From positions 558,001 to 622,000 of the forward strand of contig NZ_NIDE01000004.1 of NCBI RefSeq assembly GCF_002197845.1: a stretch of 64,000 nucleotides of DNA, written 5' to 3'. The stretch comes from Fimbriiglobus ruber (GTDB lineage Bacteria; Planctomycetota; Planctomycetia; Gemmatales; Gemmataceae). A program made the translations under genes and the position numbers. Positions 17,317 to 26,055 of the stretch are shown here, one piece after another. The notes under the pieces were generated by a model. It saw nothing but the letters and a program-made list of their open reading frames with translations, was not told the origin of the DNA and did no database searches. Position 1 is the first letter of the stretch. Every line of letters begins with the position of its first letter.

Positions 17317-20300
17317 ATGAACGGACTGATCCGGTTCTCGCTCGCGAACCCGCGGGCCGTGACCGTCCTGATGCTGACGATCGTATTCGCCGGGGTGGCC
17401 GTCGTTGGCATCCCGTTCGGGATATACGACGGGCTCATCCCGCGGGACATTCTCCCGGTCTACCGGAGCCCGGCCGTCCAGGTTCTGACGTTCTACAACG
17501 GGATGCCGGCTTCAAGTGTCGAGGCCGACATCACCAGCCGGATGGAACGATGGGTCGGACAGGCGGCCGGCACCCGCCGGCAAGAGTCTCGGTCGATCAT
17601 CGGGGCCAGTATCATCCGGAACTACTATTCGGACGACACCGACCCCAGCGCGGCCCTGACGCAGGTGAACTCACTGGCGACGGCCGCCATCCCCAACCTT
17701 CCGCCCGGCACCCTTCCGCCGGTCATCCTCCCGTTCGACCCGACGTCGGCCACCCCCGTCTGTCTGGTGGCCTTGAACAGCCGGACCCAGGACGAGTCGA
17801 CCCTGTACGACACCGGCCGGTATCAGGTCCGGAACATGATCATGGCCAGCCCGGGGTCGAACGCGCCGGTCGTCTACGGCGGCCGCCTGCGGACGGTCCT
17901 GGCCTTCCTCGATCGGGAAAAGATGCAGGCCCGGAACCTGTCCCCGGTCGACGTGATGAACGCGCTGGACCATTACAACATTTTCCTCCCCGCCGGGGAC
18001 GCCAAGCTCGGGTGGACGGACTACGCCCTCGATTCAAACTCGATGTACGAACTGGTCGACCGCATGGGGGACATCCCGGTCAAGTCCGACCCGTCCGGCA
18101 AGATGATTTTCCTCCGCGACGTGGCGATCCCGAAGGACTCCAGCCTGGTCCAGACGAACATCGTCCGGGTGGACGGCCGGCGGCAGGTGTACATTCCGGT
18201 CTACCGGCAGCAGGGGGCGAGTACCCTGACCGTGGTCGGGAACCTGCGAAAGGGGCTGCCGGACATGACGGCCCGCCTGACGACGCCGGACGTCAACCTG
18301 AAACTGGTCATGGACCAGTCCGTCTACGTCAGCAACGCGATCGAGAGTCTGACGGAGGAAGGCATTCTCGGCGCCTTCCTCTGTTCGATGGTCATCTTGC
18401 TATTCCTGGGCGAGTGGCGGATGACCATGATCGCCGTCATGACCATTCCGGTGGCCGTGCTGGGGGCACTCGCCTGCCTCTTCGGAATCGGGCAGTCGGT
18501 GAACGTCATGACCCTGGCCGGGTTGGCCCTGGCGATCGGCCCGCTGGTGGACAGCGCGATCATCTGTCTGGAGAACACGCACCGCCACCTGGGTTTGGGG
18601 GCCAAGCCCAGGGAAGCCGCGTTCTTGGGCGCGAGCGAGGTGGCCATGCCCGAGCTGATCGCCAGCCTCTGCACCCTCCTCGTTCTCTTGCCGCTGGCTA
18701 TGATGCCGGGCTTGGGAGCCTTTCTCTTCCGGCCGATGTTCTTCGCCGTGGCGTTCGCCATGACCATCGCGTACATCCTGTCCCGGACGTTCGTCCCGGC
18801 CCGGTGCGCCGCCTGGCTCAGCAGCCACGCACACCCCCCGGTCGAATCTCACACCTACGACTGGGAGCACCGGAGCCCGCACGAACCCCGGAAGTGGTGG
18901 ATCACCCGCGCGTTTGAAAAGTGGGAGGGGTTGATCGAAATTGGGATCGCGGCGTACACCCGGGCGCTGGCCGTCGCGATGCGGTTCCGCGGGTGGGTGA
19001 TCGGCGGGGCGTTCGCCACCCTCGCCCTCGTGGTCGTCGTGTTCGGGCTCAACCTTCGCCGGGAGTTCTTCCCCGAGGTGGACGCGGGGGCATTTGAAGT
19101 CTACGTCCGGACCACGTCGGGCACCCGTATCGAGGTCACGGAAGCCTACGTCGAGGCGGTCGAGGCGTACATCAAAAAGAAGCTGGGGTCCGACCTCGAA
19201 ATCGTCATCAGCGAAATCGGCCTGACGGCCGACTGGTCGGCCGCGTTCACCCAGAACGCCGGGCCGATGGACGCGGTCCTCAAAGTCCAACTCATCCCCG
19301 AACGAAGTCGGTCGGCCCAGGAATGCGTCGCCATGCTCCGCAAGGGATTTGCCGAAGACAACGAGTTCGAGCAGATTCTCCAGGAAGTGTACACCCGGCG
19401 CATGACGTCCTCCACCAAGCAAGACGAGAAGTTGACGCCGGACACGCCGCCGTTCACCCGCGCGAACCTGGAATTCGCGTTCGACGCCGGCGGGATGATC
19501 CGGTCGGCGATGAACGAGGGCCGGTCGACCCCGATCAACGTCCGCATCACCACGAAAAATTTGCCCAAGGCCCGCCGGGTGGCCGACGGAATTTTGTCGG
19601 AGGTCCGGCAAATCGACGGGGTCGTGGACGCCCGTATCATTCAGCGGCTCGACTACCCGGAGTACGTCATCGACGTCGACCAGTCCAAGGCGGCGGCCCT
19701 CGGCCTGACCCAGACGGACGTCATGCGGAACATCGTGGCCGCGTTCAACAGCAGCGTGCAGTTCAACAAACACAACTTCTGGATCGACCCCAAGAGCCAC
19801 AACCAGTACTACGTGGGTGTCCAATACCCCGAAGGGGACATCAAGTCCCTGGAGACGCTGCTCAACATCCCGATTACCGGGGGCGACCAGCGCCGGTCGA
19901 TCCCCCTGCGGAACATGGTCACCATCCGAAAGGCGGCCGTCCCGTCAGAGGTGGTCCACACCAACCTCCAGCCGACGATCGACCTGACGATGGGCGTCCA
20001 GGGGCGGGACCTTGGGCACGTGGCGGCGGACGTCGCCGTGGTCGTGGCGAAGTACGGGAAGGTCCGACCCGACGGCGGGTGGGCGCCGTTCGACCCGGAC
20101 TCGAAAGACCAAAAGCCGATGGAAGGGTCGAAGCTGACGATGACCGGCGAGTACCAGAAAATGCAGGACACCTTCCAGTTCCAGGCGCTCGGGATGATCG
20201 GGGCGATCGTGTTGATTTACTTCCTGATGGTCGCCCTTTTTAAATCGTACCTCACGCCCCTGGTGGTTCTCTCGGCCGTCCCGGTCGGGGTGACCGGCGT

Positions 20301-20775
20301 GATCCTGATGCTGTTCGCGACCGGCACGGCACTCAACGTCCAGTCGTTGCTCGGCGTGATCTTCATGGTCGGGATCGTCGTCTCGAACACGGTCCTCCTG
20401 ACCGACTTCGCCGAAAACTTGCGGAAGGCGGACCGAATCCCCCCGACCGAGGCGATCCGGCGGGCGGCGGCGATCCGCGTCCGGCCGGTGGTGATGACCG
20501 CCCTGGCGACGTTCTTCGCCCTCATCCCGATGTCCCTCGGGCTCGCGCGCGGGAGCGAGGCGAACGTCCCGCTCGGCCGGGCGGTTCTCGGCGGCCTGTT
20601 GGCCGGTCTAGCAACGACGCTGTTCGTGGTCCCGTGCGTCTACTCGCTCATCGTCCCGAACAAGTTCGAGGAGGAGGAAGAGCCTCTTCCGGGCGAGCCC
20701 GGGCACGATCCCAAGCCCGCGACCCACCACGCGACCCCGGAGGAACTCGCCTCGGCCGACACCCACCCGGCGTAA
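17317..20775 (+). CDS. RND efflux pump, HAE1-type inner-membrane subunit
   Basis: 1152 residues, the normal length for AcrB-like pumps, with 12 predicted membrane helices in the usual 1+5 / 1+5 arrangement and two large periplasmic loops. The N-terminus IRFSLANPRAVTVLMLTIVFAG is typical. The proton-relay positions differ from AcrB. The Asp pair in helix 4 is reduced to Asp412-Ser413 (GPLVDSAIICLEN), and the helix-10 Lys position is Ser1023 (VVSNTVLLTDFAENL). Several RND subfamilies lack the Lys, so the pump may still be active, but coupling residues would differ. The C-terminal tail is acidic then Pro/His-rich. Substrate unknown. It lies 89 bp after the adaptor gene. Confidence 0.92.
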   Translation: MNGLIRFSLANPRAVTVLMLTIVFAGVAVVGIPFGIYDGLIPRDILPVYRSPAVQVLTFYNGMPASSVEADITSRMERWVGQAAGTRRQESRSIIGASIIRNYYSDDTDPSAALTQVNSLATAAIPNLPPGTLPPVILPFDPTSATPVCLVALNSRTQDESTLYDTGRYQVRNMIMASPGSNAPVVYGGRLRTVLAFLDREKMQARNLSPVDVMNALDHYNIFLPAGDAKLGWTDYALDSNSMYELVDRMGDIPVKSDPSGKMIFLRDVAIPKDSSLVQTNIVRVDGRRQVYIPVYRQQGASTLTVVGNLRKGLPDMTARLTTPDVNLKLVMDQSVYVSNAIESLTEEGILGAFLCSMVILLFLGEWRMTMIAVMTIPVAVLGALACLFGIGQSVNVMTLAGLALAIGPLVDSAIICLENTHRHLGLGAKPREAAFLGASEVAMPELIASLCTLLVLLPLAMMPGLGAFLFRPMFFAVAFAMTIAYILSRTFVPARCAAWLSSHAHPPVESHTYDWEHRSPHEPRKWWITRAFEKWEGLIEIGIAAYTRALAVAMRFRGWVIGGAFATLALVVVVFGLNLRREFFPEVDAGAFEVYVRTTSGTRIEVTEAYVEAVEAYIKKKLGSDLEIVISEIGLTADWSAAFTQNAGPMDAVLKVQLIPERSRSAQECVAMLRKGFAEDNEFEQILQEVYTRRMTSSTKQDEKLTPDTPPFTRANLEFAFDAGGMIRSAMNEGRSTPINVRITTKNLPKARRVADGILSEVRQIDGVVDARIIQRLDYPEYVIDVDQSKAAALGLTQTDVMRNIVAAFNSSVQFNKHNFWIDPKSHNQYYVGVQYPEGDIKSLETLLNIPITGGDQRRSIPLRNMVTIRKAAVPSEVVHTNLQPTIDLTMGVQGRDLGHVAADVAVVVAKYGKVRPDGGWAPFDPDSKDQKPMEGSKLTMTGEYQKMQDTFQFQALGMIGAIVLIYFLMVALFKSYLTPLVVLSAVPVGVTGVILMLFATGTALNVQSLLGVIFMVGIVVSNTVLLTDFAENLRKADRIPPTEAIRRAAAIRVRPVVMTALATFFALIPMSLGLARGSEANVPLGRAVLGGLLAGLATTLFVVPCVYSLIVPNKFEEEEEPLPGEPGHDPKPATHHATPEELASADTHPA

Positions 20776-20871
20776 GGGCGTAACCGTTCGCCCGTGCCGG
20801 CTCCGCCGTTTTCGTCCGGCGTTCCGTAAGTCGAAGGGCTCGACTGATACCTGATAGTTGAGGATTGTCCG

Positions 20872-21345
20872 ATGCCGGGGCGAATCCTGATCGCGAGTCC
20901 GGACACCGACTGGGCGGCCGAATACGCCGCGGCTCTTGCCCGCGACGGCCACCGGGTCGAGGTGGTGTCGTCGTGGATGGAATGTCTGTGCCTGGCCAAG
21001 TCGTGGCGCCCGGACCTGCTGGTGTTGCACGCGCTGATGTCGTGGGGTTCGGCGATCGGGGCGCTGGCCGTCATGCACGACGCCGACACCACGCCGATCC
21101 CGACGCTCGTCGTCAGCGACGGCCTGGACGAGACGCGGGCGGAACTGCGGTCGACGCGGCGGTGCCGGGTCGTGTCCGCCGTGCTCGCGGCCGACGAACT
21201 CCGACAACTCCTGTGCGAGGGCACGGAGGACGCCGGCTCCGACGCAATGACACCGCGGCAGACCCGGGGCGGCGAATTCTCGCCCCCCGCCCGAATACTT
21301 TCTGCTCGTTGGGGTATTGCGTTCAAGCGGCAGCAGGATCGCTAA
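20872..21345 (+). CDS. Degenerate receiver-domain protein A
   Basis: 157 residues. The N-terminal 110 resemble a CheY-like receiver: GRILIASPDTDWAAEYAAALARDGHRVEVV and RPDLLVLHALMSWGSAIGAL. The position of the phospho-acceptor Asp is His (LVLHALM), and the acidic pair after the first strand is replaced by SPDTD. It therefore cannot be phosphorylated in the usual way. The C-terminal 45 residues are low-complexity. It lies 96 bp after the RND pump gene and may be co-transcribed with it. Confidence 0.65.
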   Translation: MPGRILIASPDTDWAAEYAAALARDGHRVEVVSSWMECLCLAKSWRPDLLVLHALMSWGSAIGALAVMHDADTTPIPTLVVSDGLDETRAELRSTRRCRVVSAVLAADELRQLLCEGTEDAGSDAMTPRQTRGGEFSPPARILSARWGIAFKRQQDR

Positions 21346-21388
21346 TCGTCGCTTTGACCGGAGACCGTCGGCGCGAGAGGGAACGACG

Positions 21389-21799
21389 ATGTCTGGTGCC
21401 ACCGGCCTGCGAATTCTAGTCGTGAACGACGACGGGTATCGGGCGAAACGGCTGCAAGAAGTCCTTTGGACGAACGGCTACGAGACGCTCGCGGCCGAAC
21501 GCCGACTGGCTCTTTCGGTCGCCCGCGACGAGCGCCCGGACGTGATCGTCCTCGCGCTCGGTCCCGGGGACGCCGGCGGTCGAGCCCTGGCGGGAAGAAT
21601 CTTTGAGCGGTTGGCGGACTACCGCCCGCTCGTGGTCGCCCTGGTCGACCCGGGCGATCCCGACGCCGGCAACCACGCCTTCGGTGTCGGAGCCCATCTG
21701 GTTTTGACGAACCCCGTCGATCTGACCATTTTGACCGGCATACTCCGCCGCTTTTCGGAAGTGTTGGACGGAGTACGCCGACCACAGACGGTCGGCTAA
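21389..21799 (+). CDS. Degenerate receiver-domain protein B
   Basis: About 136 residues from the ATG at 21389, which has GAGAGGG upstream; a longer frame from 21317 overlaps the preceding gene. The receiver fold is recognisable (RILVVNDDGYRAKRLQEVLWTNGYETLAA, RPDVIVLALGPGDAGGRALAGRI). The acidic pair NDD is kept, but the phospho-acceptor position is Ala (VLALGPG). It resembles its upstream neighbour in design, so this is a tandem pair of inactive receivers, possibly binding partners rather than phospho-switches. Confidence 0.65.
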   Translation: MSGATGLRILVVNDDGYRAKRLQEVLWTNGYETLAAERRLALSVARDERPDVIVLALGPGDAGGRALAGRIFERLADYRPLVVALVDPGDPDAGNHAFGVGAHLVLTNPVDLTILTGILRRFSEVLDGVRRPQTVG

Positions 21800-21853
21800 C
21801 GACTCGCGCCCCGGGCGTTTCCAACTGCCCATTTCGTCGCTCTCCGATTGCGA

Positions 21854-23827
21854 TCACGGTCCCATCGGACCCAAGGGCCCCTGTGGGGCTCCCGGCCCCA
21901 TCAGGCCGCCCGGCCCCATCAGGCCGCCTGGTCCCGTGAGCCCTCCGGGGCCGATCGGGCCTAGTGGTCCCAGTGGGGCGCCCTGGCGCATCAATCCTCC
22001 TCGGGCGCCCGGTACGAAGCCGGGAACGGACGAGGCGGTCGGCTCGAAGCCGGAGGCGACGGGGACACTGAGAGGATCGCTCCCCACCGCGACGTACAGC
22101 CGGAACTGGGTGACGTCGAACGCGACCAACGACCGCGTCAATTCCAGGCGCGTCTCTGTCAACTGGCGGAAACTGTCCAGGATTTCGATCGGGCGCCCCT
22201 GCAGTTCCTTGATCCGCTGCGATTCGAGTCGGAACCCGTCCTCGGCCGTGAGGGCGGCGGCCCTCGCGATTTGCACCTGGCGGGCCGCCGCCCGGACATC
22301 GGCCTGGGCCTCGGTCACTTGCCGGCGGATCAGATTGATGGTCGTGTCGTACTCGGCCACCGCCTGGCCCACGAGCGAACTCGCCCGCCGGGTCCGGGCA
22401 CGGTTTCCAAAGCCCATGTTTTGGAACGTCCAGACGGCGGTCACGTCGAAGTCGGAGCGGCCGCTGAGCGACCCGAACGCGGGTGAGACAAGGTTGCTCC
22501 CCCCGCCGAACAGGCCGCCGCTGTACCCGACGGAAAGGAGGGGCAGCCACGGGCGGACCTGCTCCTGCCTGACCCGCGTTTGGGCTTCCACGACTTCGGC
22601 CGACCGCGTGAAGACCTCCGGCCGGATGCGCGTCGCGCCGGTCACGAGGTGTTCGGTGTCGGCATCCTCGGAGATCAGCCGGACTTCTTCGATCGTCCCG
22701 CCGGGCGTCCGGAGGCGGACCGACGGGTCGAGGTTGAGTACGCGGCACAACTGGGCGATCGCGACCGCGACTTCTTCCTCCCCCCGGAGGACGTCCCGGT
22801 GGAGTAAGTCCGCGTAGCCTTGTGCCCGACGGGCGTCGCCTTCCCGCCCCTGACCCTTCTGGGCGTACACGTTCGTCAGGCGGCTCACCTCGATGATGTC
22901 CGCCTCGGCCCGCCGGAGTACGTCGAGCCGGGATTCGGCGCCGACCAGTTCGAGATACGCCGTCGCCACTTCGAGCAGAATCTGGTTCTGGACCGCGCGG
23001 GCGTCCGACGTCCGGGCGGCCACCACCTGACGGGCGGCCAGCGGTTCGTACACCGCGTCCCCCAGGTGGGCGAACAGCCGCACGCCGGGGATCCCGACCG
23101 TTCCGGCTCCCATCGTCTGGGCCCCGAACCCGAGGTACAGGCTCTGTGCGGTCGGCGCCCGGAGCCCCCCGGATGATGCCTCCAGGGGTCCGTTGTGGTA
23201 GTGGTAGGTCCCGCCGATGTTAATGCTCGGCAGCAGCAGCGAGCGGGCCCCGAGTTGGTCCGCGCGGGCTTCCTGAATTCGTTCCCTGGCCAATGCGATC
23301 GTGGGGTTGTCCACCCCGGCGAGCCGTAACGCGATCCCGAGATCGATGAGGTTCTCGAACTGCCCGGCCGCAGATGTGGAAACCCCAAGTGTTCCCGTTG
23401 GAGGCGGTGGTGTTCCCGGGACCACGGTACTGACCGTACCGACCGGCTCGCCGGCCGCGCTGGCCGGAATCACTTCGGCCGTTCGGGTAGCCGACGCCGG
23501 CGTCGGCCCGGCCGCCAGCGTCGGCTTGGGCGGCACGGTCCCTTTCGCCGGCCAGTATTCGACGGTGACGACGGCCGGTCCGCCGGTGCTTTCGCCAGTA
23601 GAGCCGTATGAAGTGTTCTGGTGCGTGGTGTCGAACGCCGCCGCCGAATGGTACTCGACCGTAACGCCGGTCGTCCCGGCGGCGGTCAACGGACGTACAG
23701 CCGGATCGCCTGCGCCCGTCGAATCGGCCGAGTGGCACCCAAATCCCGTCGTCACCACCGTGCCGATGCCGACCCCGAGAGCCGTCCAGCGGCGGGCGGA
23801 TCGGACCCAGCTTCGTGTGCGAATCAT
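21854..23827 (-). CDS. TolC-family outer-membrane lipoprotein with Gly-Pro-rich tail
   Basis: 657 residues. The signal peptide ends TTGFGC (lipobox). A variable Pro/Thr/Ala-rich stretch of about 150 residues precedes the TolC-like OEP region, recognisable from NLIDLGIALRLAGVDNPTIALARERIQEARADQ onward with paired long amphipathic helices. The last 60 residues are unusual: a glycine/proline-rich tail with repeating GGLMGP and GPLGPMGP units. It probably forms the outer-membrane channel for the RND pump encoded convergently. It lies 49 bp downstream of its paralogue at 23.9-25.5 kb, so the two form one operon. Confidence 0.85.
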   Translation of the reverse strand: MIRTRSWVRSARRWTALGVGIGTVVTTGFGCHSADSTGAGDPAVRPLTAAGTTGVTVEYHSAAAFDTTHQNTSYGSTGESTGGPAVVTVEYWPAKGTVPPKPTLAAGPTPASATRTAEVIPASAAGEPVGTVSTVVPGTPPPPTGTLGVSTSAAGQFENLIDLGIALRLAGVDNPTIALARERIQEARADQLGARSLLLPSINIGGTYHYHNGPLEASSGGLRAPTAQSLYLGFGAQTMGAGTVGIPGVRLFAHLGDAVYEPLAARQVVAARTSDARAVQNQILLEVATAYLELVGAESRLDVLRRAEADIIEVSRLTNVYAQKGQGREGDARRAQGYADLLHRDVLRGEEEVAVAIAQLCRVLNLDPSVRLRTPGGTIEEVRLISEDADTEHLVTGATRIRPEVFTRSAEVVEAQTRVRQEQVRPWLPLLSVGYSGGLFGGGSNLVSPAFGSLSGRSDFDVTAVWTFQNMGFGNRARTRRASSLVGQAVAEYDTTINLIRRQVTEAQADVRAAARQVQIARAAALTAEDGFRLESQRIKELQGRPIEILDSFRQLTETRLELTRSLVAFDVTQFRLYVAVGSDPLSVPVASGFEPTASSVPGFVPGARGGLMRQGAPLGPLGPIGPGGLTGPGGLMGPGGLMGPGAPQGPLGPMGP

Positions 23828-23876
23828 GCTCGGCCTCTCGCTGCGTGGACTCCGTGCCGGGTCTCGTCGTCCCGCG

Positions 23877-25523
23877 TCATGGCTTGACCGGGAGGGTGGT
23901 GGGAATGCCGGGGATGACGGTCAACACACGGGAATCGGGTACGCGGGGACCGGATGGGGGTGGGACCAGGTCGGCTGGCACGGGCCGGGCCAGGGCGTCC
24001 GCGGGCGGGCGGCCGAGGGACACCCAGAGTTGGACCTGGGCCCGGTTGTAGTCGATGATCGTGTCCAGGTACTCGTACCGCGCCCGGGCGAGCAGCCGAA
24101 AGCTGTCCAACAGTTCGAGTGGCAAGCCCTGACCGCCTTTGATCCGGATCAGGTCTTCGTCGTAGGCGTCCTTACCCGCCCGAGCAGCTTTCTCGGCCGA
24201 GTCGATCTGGAGGAATCGGGCCGCGACGCGGGCGTGGGCCTCCGCCACCTCGGCCCGGACCACATTGAGCGTTTCGATTTCCCGCAACTTGATCTGTTTG
24301 ACCCGGCTGTCGGCCGACCGGATAAGGGCGAGGTTCCCCACGCCCATGTTCCGGAACGTCCAGAACACGACCACGTCGATGTCGACCCGACCGTCGAAGT
24401 TGCCGAACCGCGGGCCGGTCGTCAGTTGACCACTCCCGTTGACGAAACCCGGTGGGTTACTGACGAGGTTGCTCCCACCCCCGAAGTCACCGCTGCTGAA
24501 CCCCGCGATCACGTTGGGCGAGAACGGCAACACCCTGGCGAGGGACAGTTCGTAGAGGGCGGTTCGCACCTCCGACCGGCGGGCGGCCAGTTCCGGTCGC
24601 TGCATCATGGCGATGGCCAGAAGTTCCGTCAGCGGGATCGGGTCCGGCACGATCGGGGCCGGAACCACCCACCCGTCGATCGGCTTGAGCCGGGTCGACG
24701 GGTCGAGGTTCAGGAGCTGACAGAGGTGGGCGGACGCCGTCAGGGTGTCGGCTTCGGCCTGGATGAGTTCGATGTCCCGCTGCCGCAGTTCGACGGAGGC
24801 CCGGTCGGCGTCGGCTTTCCGGCCCTGGCCGGCCTCGGCGTAGTTCTTCGTCAGGCGGGCGACCTCGGCCGCCTCGGCGCGGTTCTTGGCCGCGATCGCC
24901 CGGTGCCCGTCGAACCGGAGGAGTTCGGTGTACGCGAGACTCACCCGGAGGAGGACGTCGTTCTGGACGGCCGCGGCCGTGGCGTCCGCGGTCCGCACTC
25001 GCTGGCGGGCGGTCAAGAACCCGTACCACGTTTCGCCGACGTTCATGTTGTAAGCCAGGCCCGGGATGTTCACCGTCCCGGACCCCACCGCGTTCGCCCC
25101 CAGGCCGAAGTACAGGGCGTCCCGGTTGACGTTCAGGATGTTCCCGGTCGACTGCTGGACGGCCCCCGTGTGCATGTCGATGTTGGTCCCGAGGTTCAAG
25201 TTCGGGAGGAGTTGGGCGACGGCCAGTTGCCGTTCGGCGGTGACTTGCGAGATGCGCTGCCGGGCTAATAGCAGTTCCGGGTTTTCGACCCCGGCCAGGC
25301 GGAGGGCGGTCCCGAGATCAATCGGGTTTTCACCGGGTTGCAGGATGGTGCCGGGGGGCGCTTCCGGGACGCTCGATTTGGCGGCTACCTTCTCGACCGG
25401 CTTGGCAGAGCTTAGCGCGGGCGGTTGGGGCGGTTGGGGCGGTTGCGCGAAGGCCACGAGAGTGGAGGTGGTTCCGAGTAAGCCGGTTCCGAGCCAGCAG
25501 GCTAAGCGGCGCGCGGCGGCCAT
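23877..25523 (-). CDS. TolC-family outer-membrane efflux protein
   Basis: About 548 residues from the ATG at 25523. AAGGAGGG lies about 5 bp upstream of that ATG, which excludes the longer open frame. A cleavable signal peptide (WLGTGLLGTTSTLVAFAQ) and a Pro-rich linker precede two OEP repeats with family landmarks PIDLGTALRLAGVENPELLLARQRI and AQLLPNLNLGTNIDMHTG. It is closely related in layout to the next gene downstream, but lacks that protein's Gly-Pro tail and lipobox. It likely forms the outer-membrane exit duct of the efflux system. It is first gene of a two-gene minus-strand operon. Confidence 0.88.
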   Translation of the reverse strand: MAAARRLACWLGTGLLGTTSTLVAFAQPPQPPQPPALSSAKPVEKVAAKSSVPEAPPGTILQPGENPIDLGTALRLAGVENPELLLARQRISQVTAERQLAVAQLLPNLNLGTNIDMHTGAVQQSTGNILNVNRDALYFGLGANAVGSGTVNIPGLAYNMNVGETWYGFLTARQRVRTADATAAAVQNDVLLRVSLAYTELLRFDGHRAIAAKNRAEAAEVARLTKNYAEAGQGRKADADRASVELRQRDIELIQAEADTLTASAHLCQLLNLDPSTRLKPIDGWVVPAPIVPDPIPLTELLAIAMMQRPELAARRSEVRTALYELSLARVLPFSPNVIAGFSSGDFGGGSNLVSNPPGFVNGSGQLTTGPRFGNFDGRVDIDVVVFWTFRNMGVGNLALIRSADSRVKQIKLREIETLNVVRAEVAEAHARVAARFLQIDSAEKAARAGKDAYDEDLIRIKGGQGLPLELLDSFRLLARARYEYLDTIIDYNRAQVQLWVSLGRPPADALARPVPADLVPPPSGPRVPDSRVLTVIPGIPTTLPVKP

Positions 25524-25799
25524 ACACACCCTCCTTCTTGACAAATTCTCCACACCGTCCGCAAATCGGACGATTCCGGCTCCGTAAACGTAATCGGCCC
25601 GGTTTAATGAGAAAAACGAGAGGAATCCGCACAATCCGCACAATAATCGGATCGCTGACCAGTATGAGATCAGTTTTTCCCCGAATTCGGGTGCATCGCT
25701 CACCGCGGGGGTGGGTCAATCACCGAATTGGATGTGACACGAGAGCAAAATTCTTTGCCAATTTGAATAAAAATCCTCATGTCGACAATGGGACCATCG
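25524..25799. other. Upstream region of the TolC operon
   Basis: About 275 bp before the first family I repeat arm. It contains the strong ribosome-binding site of the TolC gene next to 25524-25535. A 129-codon frame across it is not conserved-looking. I found no convincing promoter pair. Confidence 0.4.
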
Positions 25800-26036
25800 C
25801 GCGTTCGGCGCGGGTCTCCGACCCCGCCGTTCGGCCCGACCGCAGGTCTTCCGTTCCCCGGCGCATGCCCATCCGGTCGGTGTCTCGTATGGCGGGCCTC
25901 GGAAGAGGAGACCTGCGGTCGGGCCGAACGGCGGGGTCGGAGACCCACGCCGAGCGCGGGTGTCTCGTGCGGCGAGCCTCGGAAGAGGAGACCTGCGGTC
26001 GGCCGAACGGCGGGGTCGGAGACCCGCGCCGAGCGC
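25800..26036. repeat. Interspersed inverted repeat, family I, copy 2 (three arms)
   Basis: A left arm (25800-25851, core GGGTCTCCGACCCC) is followed by two right arms in the opposite orientation (about 25907-25957 and 25987-26036). The segment 25881-25960 is repeated almost exactly at 25961-26040, an 80-bp tandem direct repeat. The second right arm therefore arose by local duplication. The array begins 20 bp downstream of the stop codon of the minus-strand nucleotidyltransferase/HD gene. Confidence 0.85.
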
Positions 26037-26055
26037 GTTGCGCCACTCCGGCCGC

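Noticed and set aside
17235-18917. 560-codon plus-strand frame over the RND pump
   Set aside because: Shadow of the pump gene in another frame; the pump frame has all RND motifs and membrane helices.
23301-25268. 655-codon plus-strand frame opposite the TolC genes
   Set aside because: Antisense shadow produced by GC-rich codon use; no motif, and both TolC genes on the minus strand are convincing.
25800-26036. Possible CRISPR array because of three similar arms and an 80-bp repeat
   Set aside because: Arms alternate in orientation, are about 50 bp with unequal spacers, spacers are themselves repeated, and no cas genes are near.
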